Below the pieces are notes generated by a model. It saw nothing but the letters and a program-made list of their open reading frames with translations. It was not told the origin of the DNA and ran no database searches. Of a DNA stretch of 8,294 nucleotides, positions 1 through 6,549 are shown piece by piece. This DNA is from Microbacteriaceae bacterium (GTDB lineage Bacteria > Actinomycetota > Actinomycetes > Actinomycetales > Microbacteriaceae), in the NCBI GenBank assembly GCA_025463615.1, contig JAODAU010000158.1, positions 1 through 8,294 on the forward strand, given 5' to 3'. A program made the translations under genes and the position numbers. How positions within the stretch are numbered: position 1 is the first letter of the stretch; every line of letters starts with the position of its first letter.

Positions 1-1343
1 AGCGCGGGCGAGCTGTAGCCGGCCACCTTGTTGAGGTTTCCCGTGCTGGTGAAGTAGCGACCGTACATGGTGTTCGGGTCGGGGCTTCCACCGTTCAGGG
101 CGACGGCCGCGTCGAAGTCTCCGGCCACCCACCGGGCGATGTAGGCGTTCGAGTCGAGCACCTCGAGGTTGAGCGTGATGCCCACCTTCGCGAGCTGCGC
201 CTTGAGCGCCTGGGCCTCGTCGACCGAGGTCGAGTACTCGCCGGTCGACACGATCGTGTTGATCGTCACGCCCGAGGACTTGCCCGCCTTGGCGAGGTAG
301 GACTTCGCCTTGGCGGCATCCGGCTTCGGGCACGGCTGGTCGTTGGTGTTCGACTTGTAGGCCGGGGCGGTGATCGGCCCGGTGATCGAGCCGGCGCCGA
401 GCGCGGCGGTGTCGAGCACGGCCTTGCGGTCGACGGCGCACTGGATGGCGAGGCGCACGTTGACGTCGCTCACGTCGGCCTTCGTGGCGTTCAGCTGCAG
501 CACGTGGTACGAGAGCTGCGGGGTCGACGCGACGTTGAGGCCGGACGCCTTGGCGGTCTTGGCGACCACCGGGTCGTCGATCGAGGCGAGCTGCACGTTG
601 CCGGCCTGCATGGCCGACACGATGGACTGCACGGCCGGGATGACGCGGAACTCCACCTTCGAGAGCGTCGGCTTCGCGCGCCAGTAGTCGGTGTTGTCCA
701 CGAGGGTCAGCGACTGGCTCGGCGTGCGGGCCTCGAACTTGTACGGGCCGGTGCCGTCCGGCGCCGTCGCGACGCTCGCCTCGGTGTCGGCCGCCGACAG
801 GATCGACGTGTTGATGCTGGAAAGCCCGGCAAGAAGGCTGGCGTCGGGGCTGCTCAGCGTGAGCACCACGGTGTCGTCGCCGCTCGCCTCGACCTTGGAG
901 ACGTTGGCGAGCGCGGTGCGCGCGACCGCCGCCGTGGCCGGGTTCATGATCGTCGTCAGCGACTTCACGACGTCGGCCGAGGTGAACGCGGCACCGCTGT
1001 GGAACTTGACGCCGGTGCGGAGGTGCAGGGTGACCGTGAGGCCGTCGGACGAGACATCCCACGACTTGGCGAGCCCCGGCACCACGTTGAGGTTCTTGTC
1101 GAGCTCGGTGAGGGTGCCGTAGATCTGGGGCAGGACGTCGTAGACATCCTGGAACTGGGTGGCCTTCCACGGGTCGAGGGTCACCACGTCGGTGGTGATG
1201 CCGACCACGAGGCTCCCGCCCGACTTCGGTGTGCCCGACGGTGACGGCGACGCGGAGGTGCAGCCGACGACGGCGATGGCCAGTGCTGCGGCGATCGCTG
1301 TCGCTGACATCCACCGCGCGACAGGACTCTGTGCAGTGCGCAT
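1..1343 (-). CDS. ABC transporter substrate-binding lipoprotein, family 5 (oligopeptide type), C-terminus cut by window
   Basis: Extracellular lipid-anchored binding protein of a peptide/nickel-type (DppA/OppA-like) ABC importer. From the ATG at 1343 the frame stays open to base 1, giving 447 residues; the family usually has about 500-550, so the C-terminal end lies outside. The N-terminus has a basic start (MRTAQSPVAR), a hydrophobic stretch at about residues 13-26 and a lipobox V-V-G-C with Cys28, followed by a Ser/Pro/Thr-rich linker. Family-5 hallmarks follow: a 'TLDP' segment near residue 57, then 'GLAKSWDVSSDGLTVTLHLR' and 'GVKFHSG-AAFTSADVV', then 'GTGPYKFE' in the middle. The start is supported by a purine-rich AAAGGGAA ribosome site just upstream. 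It diverges from the RpiR-type regulator, and its permease and ATPase genes would be expected beyond the left edge. The ligand cannot be read from sequence: di/oligopeptide, muropeptide or an oligosaccharide are all possible for this family. Confidence 0.93.
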   Translation of the reverse strand, partial: MRTAQSPVARWMSATAIAAALAIAVVGCTSASPSPSGTPKSGGSLVVGITTDVVTLDPWKATQFQDVYDVLPQIYGTLTELDKNLNVVPGLAKSWDVSSDGLTVTLHLRTGVKFHSGAAFTSADVVKSLTTIMNPATAAVARTALANVSKVEASGDDTVVLTLSSPDASLLAGLSSINTSILSAADTEASVATAPDGTGPYKFEARTPSQSLTLVDNTDYWRAKPTLSKVEFRVIPAVQSIVSAMQAGNVQLASIDDPVVAKTAKASGLNVASTPQLSYHVLQLNATKADVSDVNVRLAIQCAVDRKAVLDTAALGAGSITGPITAPAYKSNTNDQPCPKPDAAKAKSYLAKAGKSSGVTINTIVSTGEYSTSVDEAQALKAQLAKVGITLNLEVLDSNAYIARWVAGDFDAAVALNGGSPDPNTMYGRYFTSTGNLNKVAGYSSPA

Positions 1344-1431
1344 GTGTTTCCCTTTCATTCCTGGTGCAGGGCGACTCGAGCGGCAACGATCCTTCGACCG
1401 CCTCGTCGATTGGATTTCACTGTAGGGCACA

Positions 1432-1463
1432 AAGTTACCTCTTTTGTTTCAAATGCGTAACTT
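1432..1463. promoter_or_regulatory. Palindromic operator / overlapping divergent promoters (candidate)
   Basis: A perfect 7-base inverted repeat, AAGTTAC (1432-1438) and GTAACTT (1457-1463), lies in an AT-rich island between the divergent binding-protein and regulator genes. A smaller palindrome, TTTGTTTCAAA (1443-1453), is almost concentric with it. Because of the symmetry, both strands offer a promoter-like pair with a 17-base spacer. On the plus strand this is TTACCT (1435-1440) and TAACTT (1458-1463); on the minus strand it is TTACGC (1460-1455) and TAACTT (1437-1432). The -10 boxes fit TAnnnT and the -35 boxes are weak. A dimeric or tetrameric RpiR-type regulator bound here could shut both promoters. 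The repeat is seen directly; the promoter and operator roles are inferred. Confidence 0.55.
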
Positions 1464-1533
1464 AAATTCCCCGACTGCGCGCTTTCGGCCCGCGAACTGA
1501 ATAGAGTTCCAGTCAGCGACGAAAGGGGCGCGA

Positions 1534-2415
1534 GTGGCGGAGCGGCCGGACTCGAGGATGCTGCTGGTGCGCATCCGCGCGGCCATCCCCGCCCTGCGGC
1601 CCTCCGAGGCGCGCATCGCCCGCCTCCTGCTCGCCGACCCGGCCGGCACCGCCGGCCTCTCCATCGCCCAGGTCGCCGAGCTCGCCGACACCTCCACCAC
1701 CTCGGTCATCCGTTTCTGCAAGCGGATCGGGTACGACAGCTACCGCGACCTGCGCATCGACCTCACCCGCGAGGCAACCCGCGAGTCGATCGGCGCCGAC
1801 GCCCAGCTCGTCGACACGAAGGACATCGACCGCGACGACAGCCTCGACGACGTCGTCGCCAAGATCGCCCTCAACGAGACCCTCTCGATCGCCGACACCG
1901 CCCAGAACCTCGACCTTGCGTCGCTGGCGAAGGCCGTCGAGACCGTGCTGGGCGCGCGTCGCATCGACGTCTTCGGGGTCGGCGCCAGCTCGGTGGTGCG
2001 CCTCGACCTGCAGCAGAAGCTCACCCGGATCGGGCTCACCACGCTCGGCTGGGACGACGCCCACTCCGCGTGGACCTCCGCGAGCGTGCTCGACGCGGAC
2101 TGCGTCGCCATCGCGATCACGCACAGCGGCGCCACCTCCGACACGCTCACCTACGTCAAGCTCGCGGCCAAGGCGGGCGCGACGACCATCGTGATCACCA
2201 ACTTCGAGCAGTCGCCGGTCGCCCAGGCCGCCGACATCGTGCTCACCACGGCGGCGCGCGAGAACAGCTTCCGCTCCGGCGCGCTCGGCTCCCGCATCGC
2301 CCAGCTCATGGTGGTCGACTGCCTCTTCACCGGCGTCGCGCAGGCGTCGTACGACCGCTCGATGACCGCCCTCGGCCACACCTACGCCGCGATCGTGGAG
2401 AACTCGCCCCGCTGA
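1534..2415 (+). CDS. MurR/RpiR-family transcriptional regulator (HTH + SIS domains)
   Basis: DNA-binding regulator that senses a phosphorylated sugar, 293 residues, the usual family length. The N-terminal RpiR domain covers about residues 8-85, with the helix-turn-helix near 43-66 ('SIAQVAELADTSTTSVIRFC') followed by the family's 'RIGYDSYRDLRIDL'. The SIS sugar-phosphate domain covers about 130-265, with 'DVFGVGASS' at 145-153 and the phosphate-contact loop 'THSGATSDT' at 196-204. The start is a GTG preceded by GAAAGGGG at good spacing; no ATG in this frame fits better. It diverges from the family-5 binding-protein gene and converges on nagB. Relatives control N-acetylmuramate, glucosamine or other sugar genes, with 6-phosphosugars as effectors. 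The neighbours make GlcNAc-6-P, GlcN-6-P or MurNAc-6-P plausible effectors here (inference). It probably regulates itself and its divergent neighbour through the 1432-1463 palindrome, and perhaps the minus-strand amino-sugar operon. Confidence 0.93.
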   Translation: MAERPDSRMLLVRIRAAIPALRPSEARIARLLLADPAGTAGLSIAQVAELADTSTTSVIRFCKRIGYDSYRDLRIDLTREATRESIGADAQLVDTKDIDRDDSLDDVVAKIALNETLSIADTAQNLDLASLAKAVETVLGARRIDVFGVGASSVVRLDLQQKLTRIGLTTLGWDDAHSAWTSASVLDADCVAIAITHSGATSDTLTYVKLAAKAGATTIVITNFEQSPVAQAADIVLTTAARENSFRSGALGSRIAQLMVVDCLFTGVAQASYDRSMTALGHTYAAIVENSPR

Positions 2416-2428
2416 CCGTTCAGCTCTG

Positions 2429-2491
2429 CCCCGAGTGGGCGAATTTTGTCGTCCAGAAGGCCCGCCGACGACAAATATCGCCCACTCGGGG
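2429..2491. terminator. Long inverted repeat between convergent genes, probable bidirectional terminator
   Basis: Arms at 2429-2453 and 2467-2491 are 25 bases each and match at 23 positions; the two mismatches are adjacent (AT against TA at the 15th and 16th bases from the outer end). The loop is 13 bases (2454-2466). The outer half is GC-rich (CCCCGAGTGGGCGA) and the inner half contains an AT-rich step. The repeat fills most of the 81-base gap between the stop codons of the regulator and nagB, which converge, so it can terminate both transcripts. There is no classical T-run after the stem on either strand. Its length and near-perfect symmetry also fit a dispersed palindromic repeat used as a terminator. 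Confidence 0.75.
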
Positions 2492-2496
2492 GTGGT

Positions 2497-3294
2497 TCAG
2501 AAGGTGAGGGCGGGGACGCGCTGCCAGGTCGGCTTGTTGTCGTAGGCGTGGCGGTAGTAGTCGGCGAGGCGCAGCTGCGCGGCGGCCGCCGCATCCACGA
2601 CCACGGTCGCGTGCGGGTGGTGCTGCAGGATCGAGCCCGGCCACATGCTCGACACCGGGCCCTCGACCATGGCGGCCACGGCATCCGCCTTGGCCGCGCC
2701 CTGGGCCACGAGCACCACGTGCCGCGCCTGCATGATCGTGCCGAGGCCCTGCGTGAGGCAGTGGGTGGGCACCTCATCCACGCTGTCGAAGAAGCGGGCG
2801 TTGTCGGCCACGGTGCGCGGGGCGAGCGTCTTGATGCGGGTGCGCGAGGCGAACGACGAGGTGGGCTCGTTGAAGCCGATGTGGCCGTTCGCCCCGATGC
2901 CGAGGATCTGCAGGTCGATTCCACCCGCGGCCGCGATGTCGGCCTCGTAGGCCACGCAGGCGGCGGGGATGTCGGCGGCCCGGCCATCCGGAACCTGCAC
3001 CAGCTCCGGCCGCATGCCGAGCGGCTCCACCACCTCGGTGCGGATCACGTGCGCGTAGGACTGCGGGTGCTCGGCGGGGATGCCCACGTACTCATCGAGC
3101 GCAAAGCCGCGCACCCGCGAGAAGTCGAGCGCGCCGGCGGCGACCCCGCGCGCGAGCTCCGCGTAGATGCCGAGCGGCGAGGATCCGGTGGCGAGGCCGA
3201 GCACGGCGTCCGGCGCGGCGGCGACCAGGGCGGCGATCTGCGCGGCGGCGGTCGCGCCCACCTCGGCGGGCGTGGGCAGGATGATGATTTCCAT
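2497..3294 (-). CDS. nagB: Glucosamine-6-phosphate deaminase
   Basis: Cytosolic enzyme converting glucosamine-6-phosphate to fructose-6-phosphate and ammonia, the last step of amino-sugar catabolism. The protein has 265 residues, the normal NagB length. It begins MEIIILPT and has the nucleotide/sugar-phosphate fold motif 'LGLATGSSPLGIY' (32-44). It also has 'ALDEYVG' (65-71, Asp67 equivalent to the catalytic base Asp72 of E. coli) and 'GIGANGHIGFNEP' (132-144, with His138 and Glu143 matching E. coli His143 and Glu148). The open frame continues upstream to 3450, but homology starts at the ATG at 3294, which has TAGGA at suitable spacing. It follows the ROK kinase gene by 20 bases and is the last gene of the operon, ending at the inverted repeat shared with the convergent regulator. 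The residue matching E. coli Asp141 is Asn136. Confidence 0.96.
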   Translation of the reverse strand: MEIIILPTPAEVGATAAAQIAALVAAAPDAVLGLATGSSPLGIYAELARGVAAGALDFSRVRGFALDEYVGIPAEHPQSYAHVIRTEVVEPLGMRPELVQVPDGRAADIPAACVAYEADIAAAGGIDLQILGIGANGHIGFNEPTSSFASRTRIKTLAPRTVADNARFFDSVDEVPTHCLTQGLGTIMQARHVVLVAQGAAKADAVAAMVEGPVSSMWPGSILQHHPHATVVVDAAAAAQLRLADYYRHAYDNKPTWQRVPALTF

Positions 3295-3314
3295 GGCAGT
3301 CCTACGGTAGCGGG

Positions 3315-4238
3315 CTAGAGCGCGGGCGTGCGGTCGTCGCTCATGCCGACCAGCGCGGCGCCGATCGCGGCGACCGGCACCCCCGAGGCGACGAGCTCGA
3401 CCCGGCTCGACAGCTCGAGCGAGGCGATGAACGGCGACACCGCGGTCCACCGGTCGAACGCGCCGCGGATGCCGGCCAGCAGCGGTTCGCCGAGGGAACT
3501 GATGCCTCCGCCGATCACGACCACATCCACGTCGACAGTGAGGACGAGCACGCGAACGGCGGAGGCAACATTATCGAGGAGGCGCTCTCGCACCTCGATC
3601 GCGAGGGCGTCGCCGGCGGCGGCGGCCTCGAAGAGTGACTGCACGGGGTAGGGGTGGTCGGTGGGCCACTGGCGCGCCACGGCCGAGCCCGACGCCACCA
3701 TCTCGAGGCAGCCGCGCTGCCCGCAGCTGCACAGCGCGCCGTTCGGGTCGACCGGGATGTGCCCGATCTCCCCTGCGGTGCCGCGCGAGCCGCGCCATAG
3801 CTGGCCGTTGAGCACGAGCCCGGCGGCGAGCCCGGTGCCGAGGTTGAGGTACGCCATCGAGTGGCTGTCGGGGCGCCCGAGCAGGTGGAACGCGCCCACG
3901 GCCGCGGCGTTCACGTCGTTCTCGACGCGCACCGGCCGACCGAGTCGGGCAGAGAGCTCGCCGCCCAGGTCGAGCCCGTCGAGCCCGAGGTTCACCGCGT
4001 GCGACACCCGACCCGTGGTGGAGTCGACGGCCCCGGGGATGCCGACGCCGATCGACTCGAACGTGCCCGGGTCGACGCCGGCGAGGGCGGCCAGCCGGGT
4101 CGCGGCCTCGACGGTCGACTCGAGCACGGCCTCGGCGCCGAAGCCGGTGGGCAGGCGCAGCTCGCGCACGACGACGCCGTCCGCGTCGATCGCCACGGCA
4201 TCCGTCTTGGTGCCGCCTATGTCCAGGCCGACCCTCAC
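3315..4238 (-). CDS. ROK-family sugar kinase (probably GlcNAc or glucosamine kinase)
   Basis: ATP-dependent cytosolic kinase that would phosphorylate the amino sugar released by the neighbouring glucosaminidase at the 6-position. The protein has 307 residues, typical for the family. The ATP-binding loop 'GLDIGGTKTDAVAID' is at 4-18 and the catalytic segment 'VENDVNAAAVGA' at 105-116 (Asp108). 'LNLGTGLAAGLVLNGQLWRG' is at 131-150. The ROK signature follows: 'GEIGH' (Glu157, His160) then C170-S-C172-G-Q-R-G-C177-L-E179, the zinc-binding His/Cys set. 'VVIGGGIS' near 240 closes the nucleotide site. It has no helix-turn-helix, so it is an enzyme rather than a ROK repressor. The GTG start overlaps the nagZ stop (GTGA), implying translational coupling; longer upstream starts would sit deep inside nagZ. 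The substrate could also be glucose or another hexose; GlcNAc is inferred from the operon. Confidence 0.9.
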   Translation of the reverse strand: MRVGLDIGGTKTDAVAIDADGVVVRELRLPTGFGAEAVLESTVEAATRLAALAGVDPGTFESIGVGIPGAVDSTTGRVSHAVNLGLDGLDLGGELSARLGRPVRVENDVNAAAVGAFHLLGRPDSHSMAYLNLGTGLAAGLVLNGQLWRGSRGTAGEIGHIPVDPNGALCSCGQRGCLEMVASGSAVARQWPTDHPYPVQSLFEAAAAGDALAIEVRERLLDNVASAVRVLVLTVDVDVVVIGGGISSLGEPLLAGIRGAFDRWTAVSPFIASLELSSRVELVASGVPVAAIGAALVGMSDDRTPAL

Positions 4239-5659
4239 TTCGATACCACTTCCCGATCCGTGTAGTGCAGCGCCGCGAGCAGCGCCTGAGCAGTGTGGCG
4301 CGAGGCGCCGAACGTCGCGATGTCGGCGTACCGACGGTCGGCGGAGGGCCAGCCGACATCCACGACGACGGTCGACGGATGCTGCGCCCGAACCCCATCG
4401 ACGAGGCTGCGCACCCACGCGTGCCGGTGGTTGTCCCGTCCCACGAATATCGGACGCAGGCCCGGCGTCACCTCGACCCGGTCGCCCTCGCGCAGGAGTG
4501 TGAACTCCGCCCCCGTCGCGGCGAGCCCCCACGGGGCGTCGCCGACGGCGATGTTCGCCGCGGTGTCGAGCTGGAAGAGCTGCACGGGCCCGTCGGGCTC
4601 GAAGACCCCGTCGAAGGCGGACGCGGTGCGCGCAGCGTCGAAGTCGAGGTCATATTCCGCTACGGGAATGGTTTCGTCGGCGGCGAGCAACGACACCCGG
4701 GCGATCGCCGTCGCCAGCCGCTCCTCGGTCACCGCGCCGGTCTCGAGGGCGGCGTCGATCGCGGCGGCGATCTCGGTGAGCTGCTCGTCGGTGTTCTCGG
4801 TGCCGATGCAGAGCAGGTCGCAGCCGGCGGCGAGGGCGCGCACCGCGGCATCCGGGATCCCGGTGAGGCCGCTGGCGCCCTTCATGTCGAGGGCGTCGGA
4901 GACGATCGCGCCGGCGAAGCCGAGCTCGCCGCGCAGCAGCCCCTCCAGGATGCGGGTCGAGAACGTGGCGGGCACGTCATCCAGCTGCGGCAGCAGGATG
5001 TGGGACGTCATGATCGACCGCGCGCCGGCGGCGATCGCGGCGGCGAAGGGCAGCAGCTCGCGCTCGCGCAGCGTGCCGAGGGGCAGGTCGACGATGGGCA
5101 GCGCGAGGTGCGAGTCCTGCGCGGTGTCGCCGTGGCCGGGGAAGTGTTTGGCGCAGGCCGCGACGCCGGTCGACTGCAGGCCGCGCACCCAGGCGGCGCT
5201 GTGGCGGGCGACGAGCTCCGGCGAGGAGCCGAAGCTGCGCACGCCGATCACCGGGTTCGCGTCGTTGGAGTTGATGTCGACATCCGGGGCGAAGTCGAGG
5301 GTGCAGCCCGCGCGGCGCAGCTCCCAGCCGACCGTGCGCGCCACGTGCTCGGTATATGCCTCGTCGTCCATACGTCCGAGGAGGGCGTTGCCGGGGAACG
5401 GCGAACCCACCGACTGGTACAGGCGAGTGACGTCGCCGCCCTCCTCGTCGATGGCGATCACGGCGGAGGGGTTGGCGGCGCGGATAGACGCGGTGAGTCC
5501 GCGCAACTGCTCGGGCGACTCGATGTTGGTGGCGAAGAGGCAGACCCCGGCGAGCCCGTCGCGCAGGCGCGCGGCAAGCCACGCGGGCAGCACGGGCCCG
5601 GCGAACCCCGGCAGCAGAACCGCCAATGCCCCGGTCCCTGAGGCTCTCGAAGGGGTCAC
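4235..5659 (-). CDS. nagZ: GH3 beta-N-acetylglucosaminidase (NagZ type), cytosolic, two-domain
   Basis: Removes terminal beta-linked N-acetylglucosamine from chitobiose or from GlcNAc-MurNAc fragments. The protein has 474 residues. The GH3 barrel (about 10-330) shows 'IAIDEEGGDVTRL' (68-80), 'FAPDVDINSNDANPVIGVRSFG' spread over 123-144, and the NagZ signature 'KHFPGHGDTAQDSH' at 171-184 with the Asp178/His184-type acid/base loop. The nucleophile segment 'IVSDALDMKGA' carries Asp255. A further domain of about 140 residues follows, ending in 'IATFGASRHTAQALLAAL'. This resembles the two-domain Gram-positive enzymes rather than the short E. coli NagZ. No signal peptide is seen, so it acts inside the cell on imported sugar. 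The GTG start overlaps the permease stop (GTGA); a TTG 11 codons further in is an alternative. Some relatives are phosphorylases, making GlcNAc-1-phosphate, which cannot be excluded. Confidence 0.9.
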   Translation of the reverse strand: MTPSRASGTGALAVLLPGFAGPVLPAWLAARLRDGLAGVCLFATNIESPEQLRGLTASIRAANPSAVIAIDEEGGDVTRLYQSVGSPFPGNALLGRMDDEAYTEHVARTVGWELRRAGCTLDFAPDVDINSNDANPVIGVRSFGSSPELVARHSAAWVRGLQSTGVAACAKHFPGHGDTAQDSHLALPIVDLPLGTLRERELLPFAAAIAAGARSIMTSHILLPQLDDVPATFSTRILEGLLRGELGFAGAIVSDALDMKGASGLTGIPDAAVRALAAGCDLLCIGTENTDEQLTEIAAAIDAALETGAVTEERLATAIARVSLLAADETIPVAEYDLDFDAARTASAFDGVFEPDGPVQLFQLDTAANIAVGDAPWGLAATGAEFTLLREGDRVEVTPGLRPIFVGRDNHRHAWVRSLVDGVRAQHPSTVVVDVGWPSADRRYADIATFGASRHTAQALLAALHYTDREVVSK

Positions 5660-6549
5660 CCCTTCACCGCCCCGCTCACGAGCCCGCTCGTCATGCGGCC
5701 CTGCACGAACAGGAAGAAGATGATCACGGGCAGGGCCACGAGGGTCGACGCCGCCATGACCTGCCCCCAGTCGGTGGCGTGGCTCGCCGAGGCCTGGATG
5801 AACCCGCGCAGCCACAGCGGCAGCGTCTGCGATGACGTGTCCTGCAGCACCACCAGCGCCACCGTGAACTCGTTCCACGCCTGCAGGAACGCGTACACCC
5901 CGGAGGCGACGAGCCCCGGCGCGAGCAGCGGGAACGTGATCCGCAGGAACGCCTGCGTGCGGCTGAGCCCGTCGACCATGGCGGCCTCCTCGAGCTCCGC
6001 CGGGATCCCCGCGACGAAGCCGCGCAGCATCCAGATGGTGAACGGCACGACGGCGGCGATGTAGATGATGCTCACGCCGAGCACGGTGTTGAGCAGGTTG
6101 ATCGACGCCATCAGCTTGTACTGGGCGATGAACAGGCCCTCGGCCGGCAGCATCTGGATGAACAGGATGGCCAGCACGAACGCCTTGCGCCCGCGGAAGC
6201 GGAAGCGGCTGATCGCGAGCGCCGCGAGGAAGGCGAACAGCAGGCAGCACGCCACCACGATGAACGCGACGACCACGCTCATGCCGAGCGCCGGGAAGAA
6301 CGTGCCGCCCTGGAACACCGCGGCGAAGTTGTCGAACGACCCGCCGAACGGCACGAAGGTGGGCGTCGACGACTCCAGCACCACGTTCGGCAGCAGCGAG
6401 GAGTTGACCATCCAGTAGACGGGGAAGACCCAGACCAGCGCGACGACGACGCCGAGGATGCCGAACAGCACCGCCGACGGACGCACCGGGCGACGGCGTG
6501 CAGAGCGGGTCGGGGTGCCCGACATCGCGCGTGACATGAGGGTGCTCAC
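5656..6549 (-). CDS. Carbohydrate ABC transporter permease (MalG type)
   Basis: Second membrane subunit of a CUT1-family sugar importer. The protein has 297 residues, of usual length, with about six membrane helices: near 27-48, 89-113, 122-144, 157-178, 206-232 and 265-284. The loop that contacts the ATPase carries the EAA motif 'EEAAMVDGLSRTQAFLRITFP' split over 187-207 (Glu188, Asp193, Gly194). Its N-terminus is short and basic, as in MalG-like subunits. The GTG start overlaps the stop of the upstream permease by four bases (GTGA), preceded by a weak GAAAGAAG site; ATG codons at residues 5 and 9 are alternatives. The stop overlaps the GTG of nagZ. No ATPase gene is present; such systems in actinobacteria commonly borrow a shared MsiK-type ATPase encoded elsewhere (family knowledge). 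The cargo, judged from the operon, is a GlcNAc-containing oligosaccharide. Confidence 0.94.
   Translation of the reverse strand: MSTLMSRAMSGTPTRSARRRPVRPSAVLFGILGVVVALVWVFPVYWMVNSSLLPNVVLESSTPTFVPFGGSFDNFAAVFQGGTFFPALGMSVVVAFIVVACCLLFAFLAALAISRFRFRGRKAFVLAILFIQMLPAEGLFIAQYKLMASINLLNTVLGVSIIYIAAVVPFTIWMLRGFVAGIPAELEEAAMVDGLSRTQAFLRITFPLLAPGLVASGVYAFLQAWNEFTVALVVLQDTSSQTLPLWLRGFIQASASHATDWGQVMAASTLVALPVIIFFLFVQGRMTSGLVSGAVKG

Noticed and set aside
504..1244. A 246-codon plus-strand frame opposite the family-5 binding protein.
   Set aside because: It has Arg/Gly/Val-rich low-complexity content and no ribosome site. The minus strand has an unbroken lipoprotein gene with family motifs.
1494..1513. 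Short repeats GAACT/AGTTC and ACTG/CAGT just upstream of the regulator, considered as a second operator.
   Set aside because: The arms are only four to five bases and alternative pairings compete, which is within chance for a 190-base gap.
1513..2379. A 288-codon minus-strand frame opposite the RpiR-type regulator.
   Set aside because: Composition is typical of an antisense shadow (Arg/Gly/Asp/Val rich) with no domain, while the plus strand has clear HTH and SIS domains.
2880..2895. Asn136 in NagB where the E. coli enzyme has Asp141, considered as a possible loss of activity.
   Set aside because: As I recall, many Gram-positive NagB proteins carry the same 'NGHIGFNEP' form, and the catalytic Asp67, His138 and Glu143 are present, so this is probably a normal variant.
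3315..4532. An upstream extension of the ROK kinase to 405 codons.
   Set aside because: The additional 98 residues overlap nagZ and are low complexity. The ATP-binding loop expected at the N-terminus begins right after the GTG at 4238.
4265..5723. Two long plus-strand open frames (458 and 476 codons) opposite nagZ.
   Set aside because: They are rich in Arg, Gly, Ala and Ser with no recognisable domain, and lie antisense to a well-supported GH3 gene. Long antisense frames are expected at this GC content.
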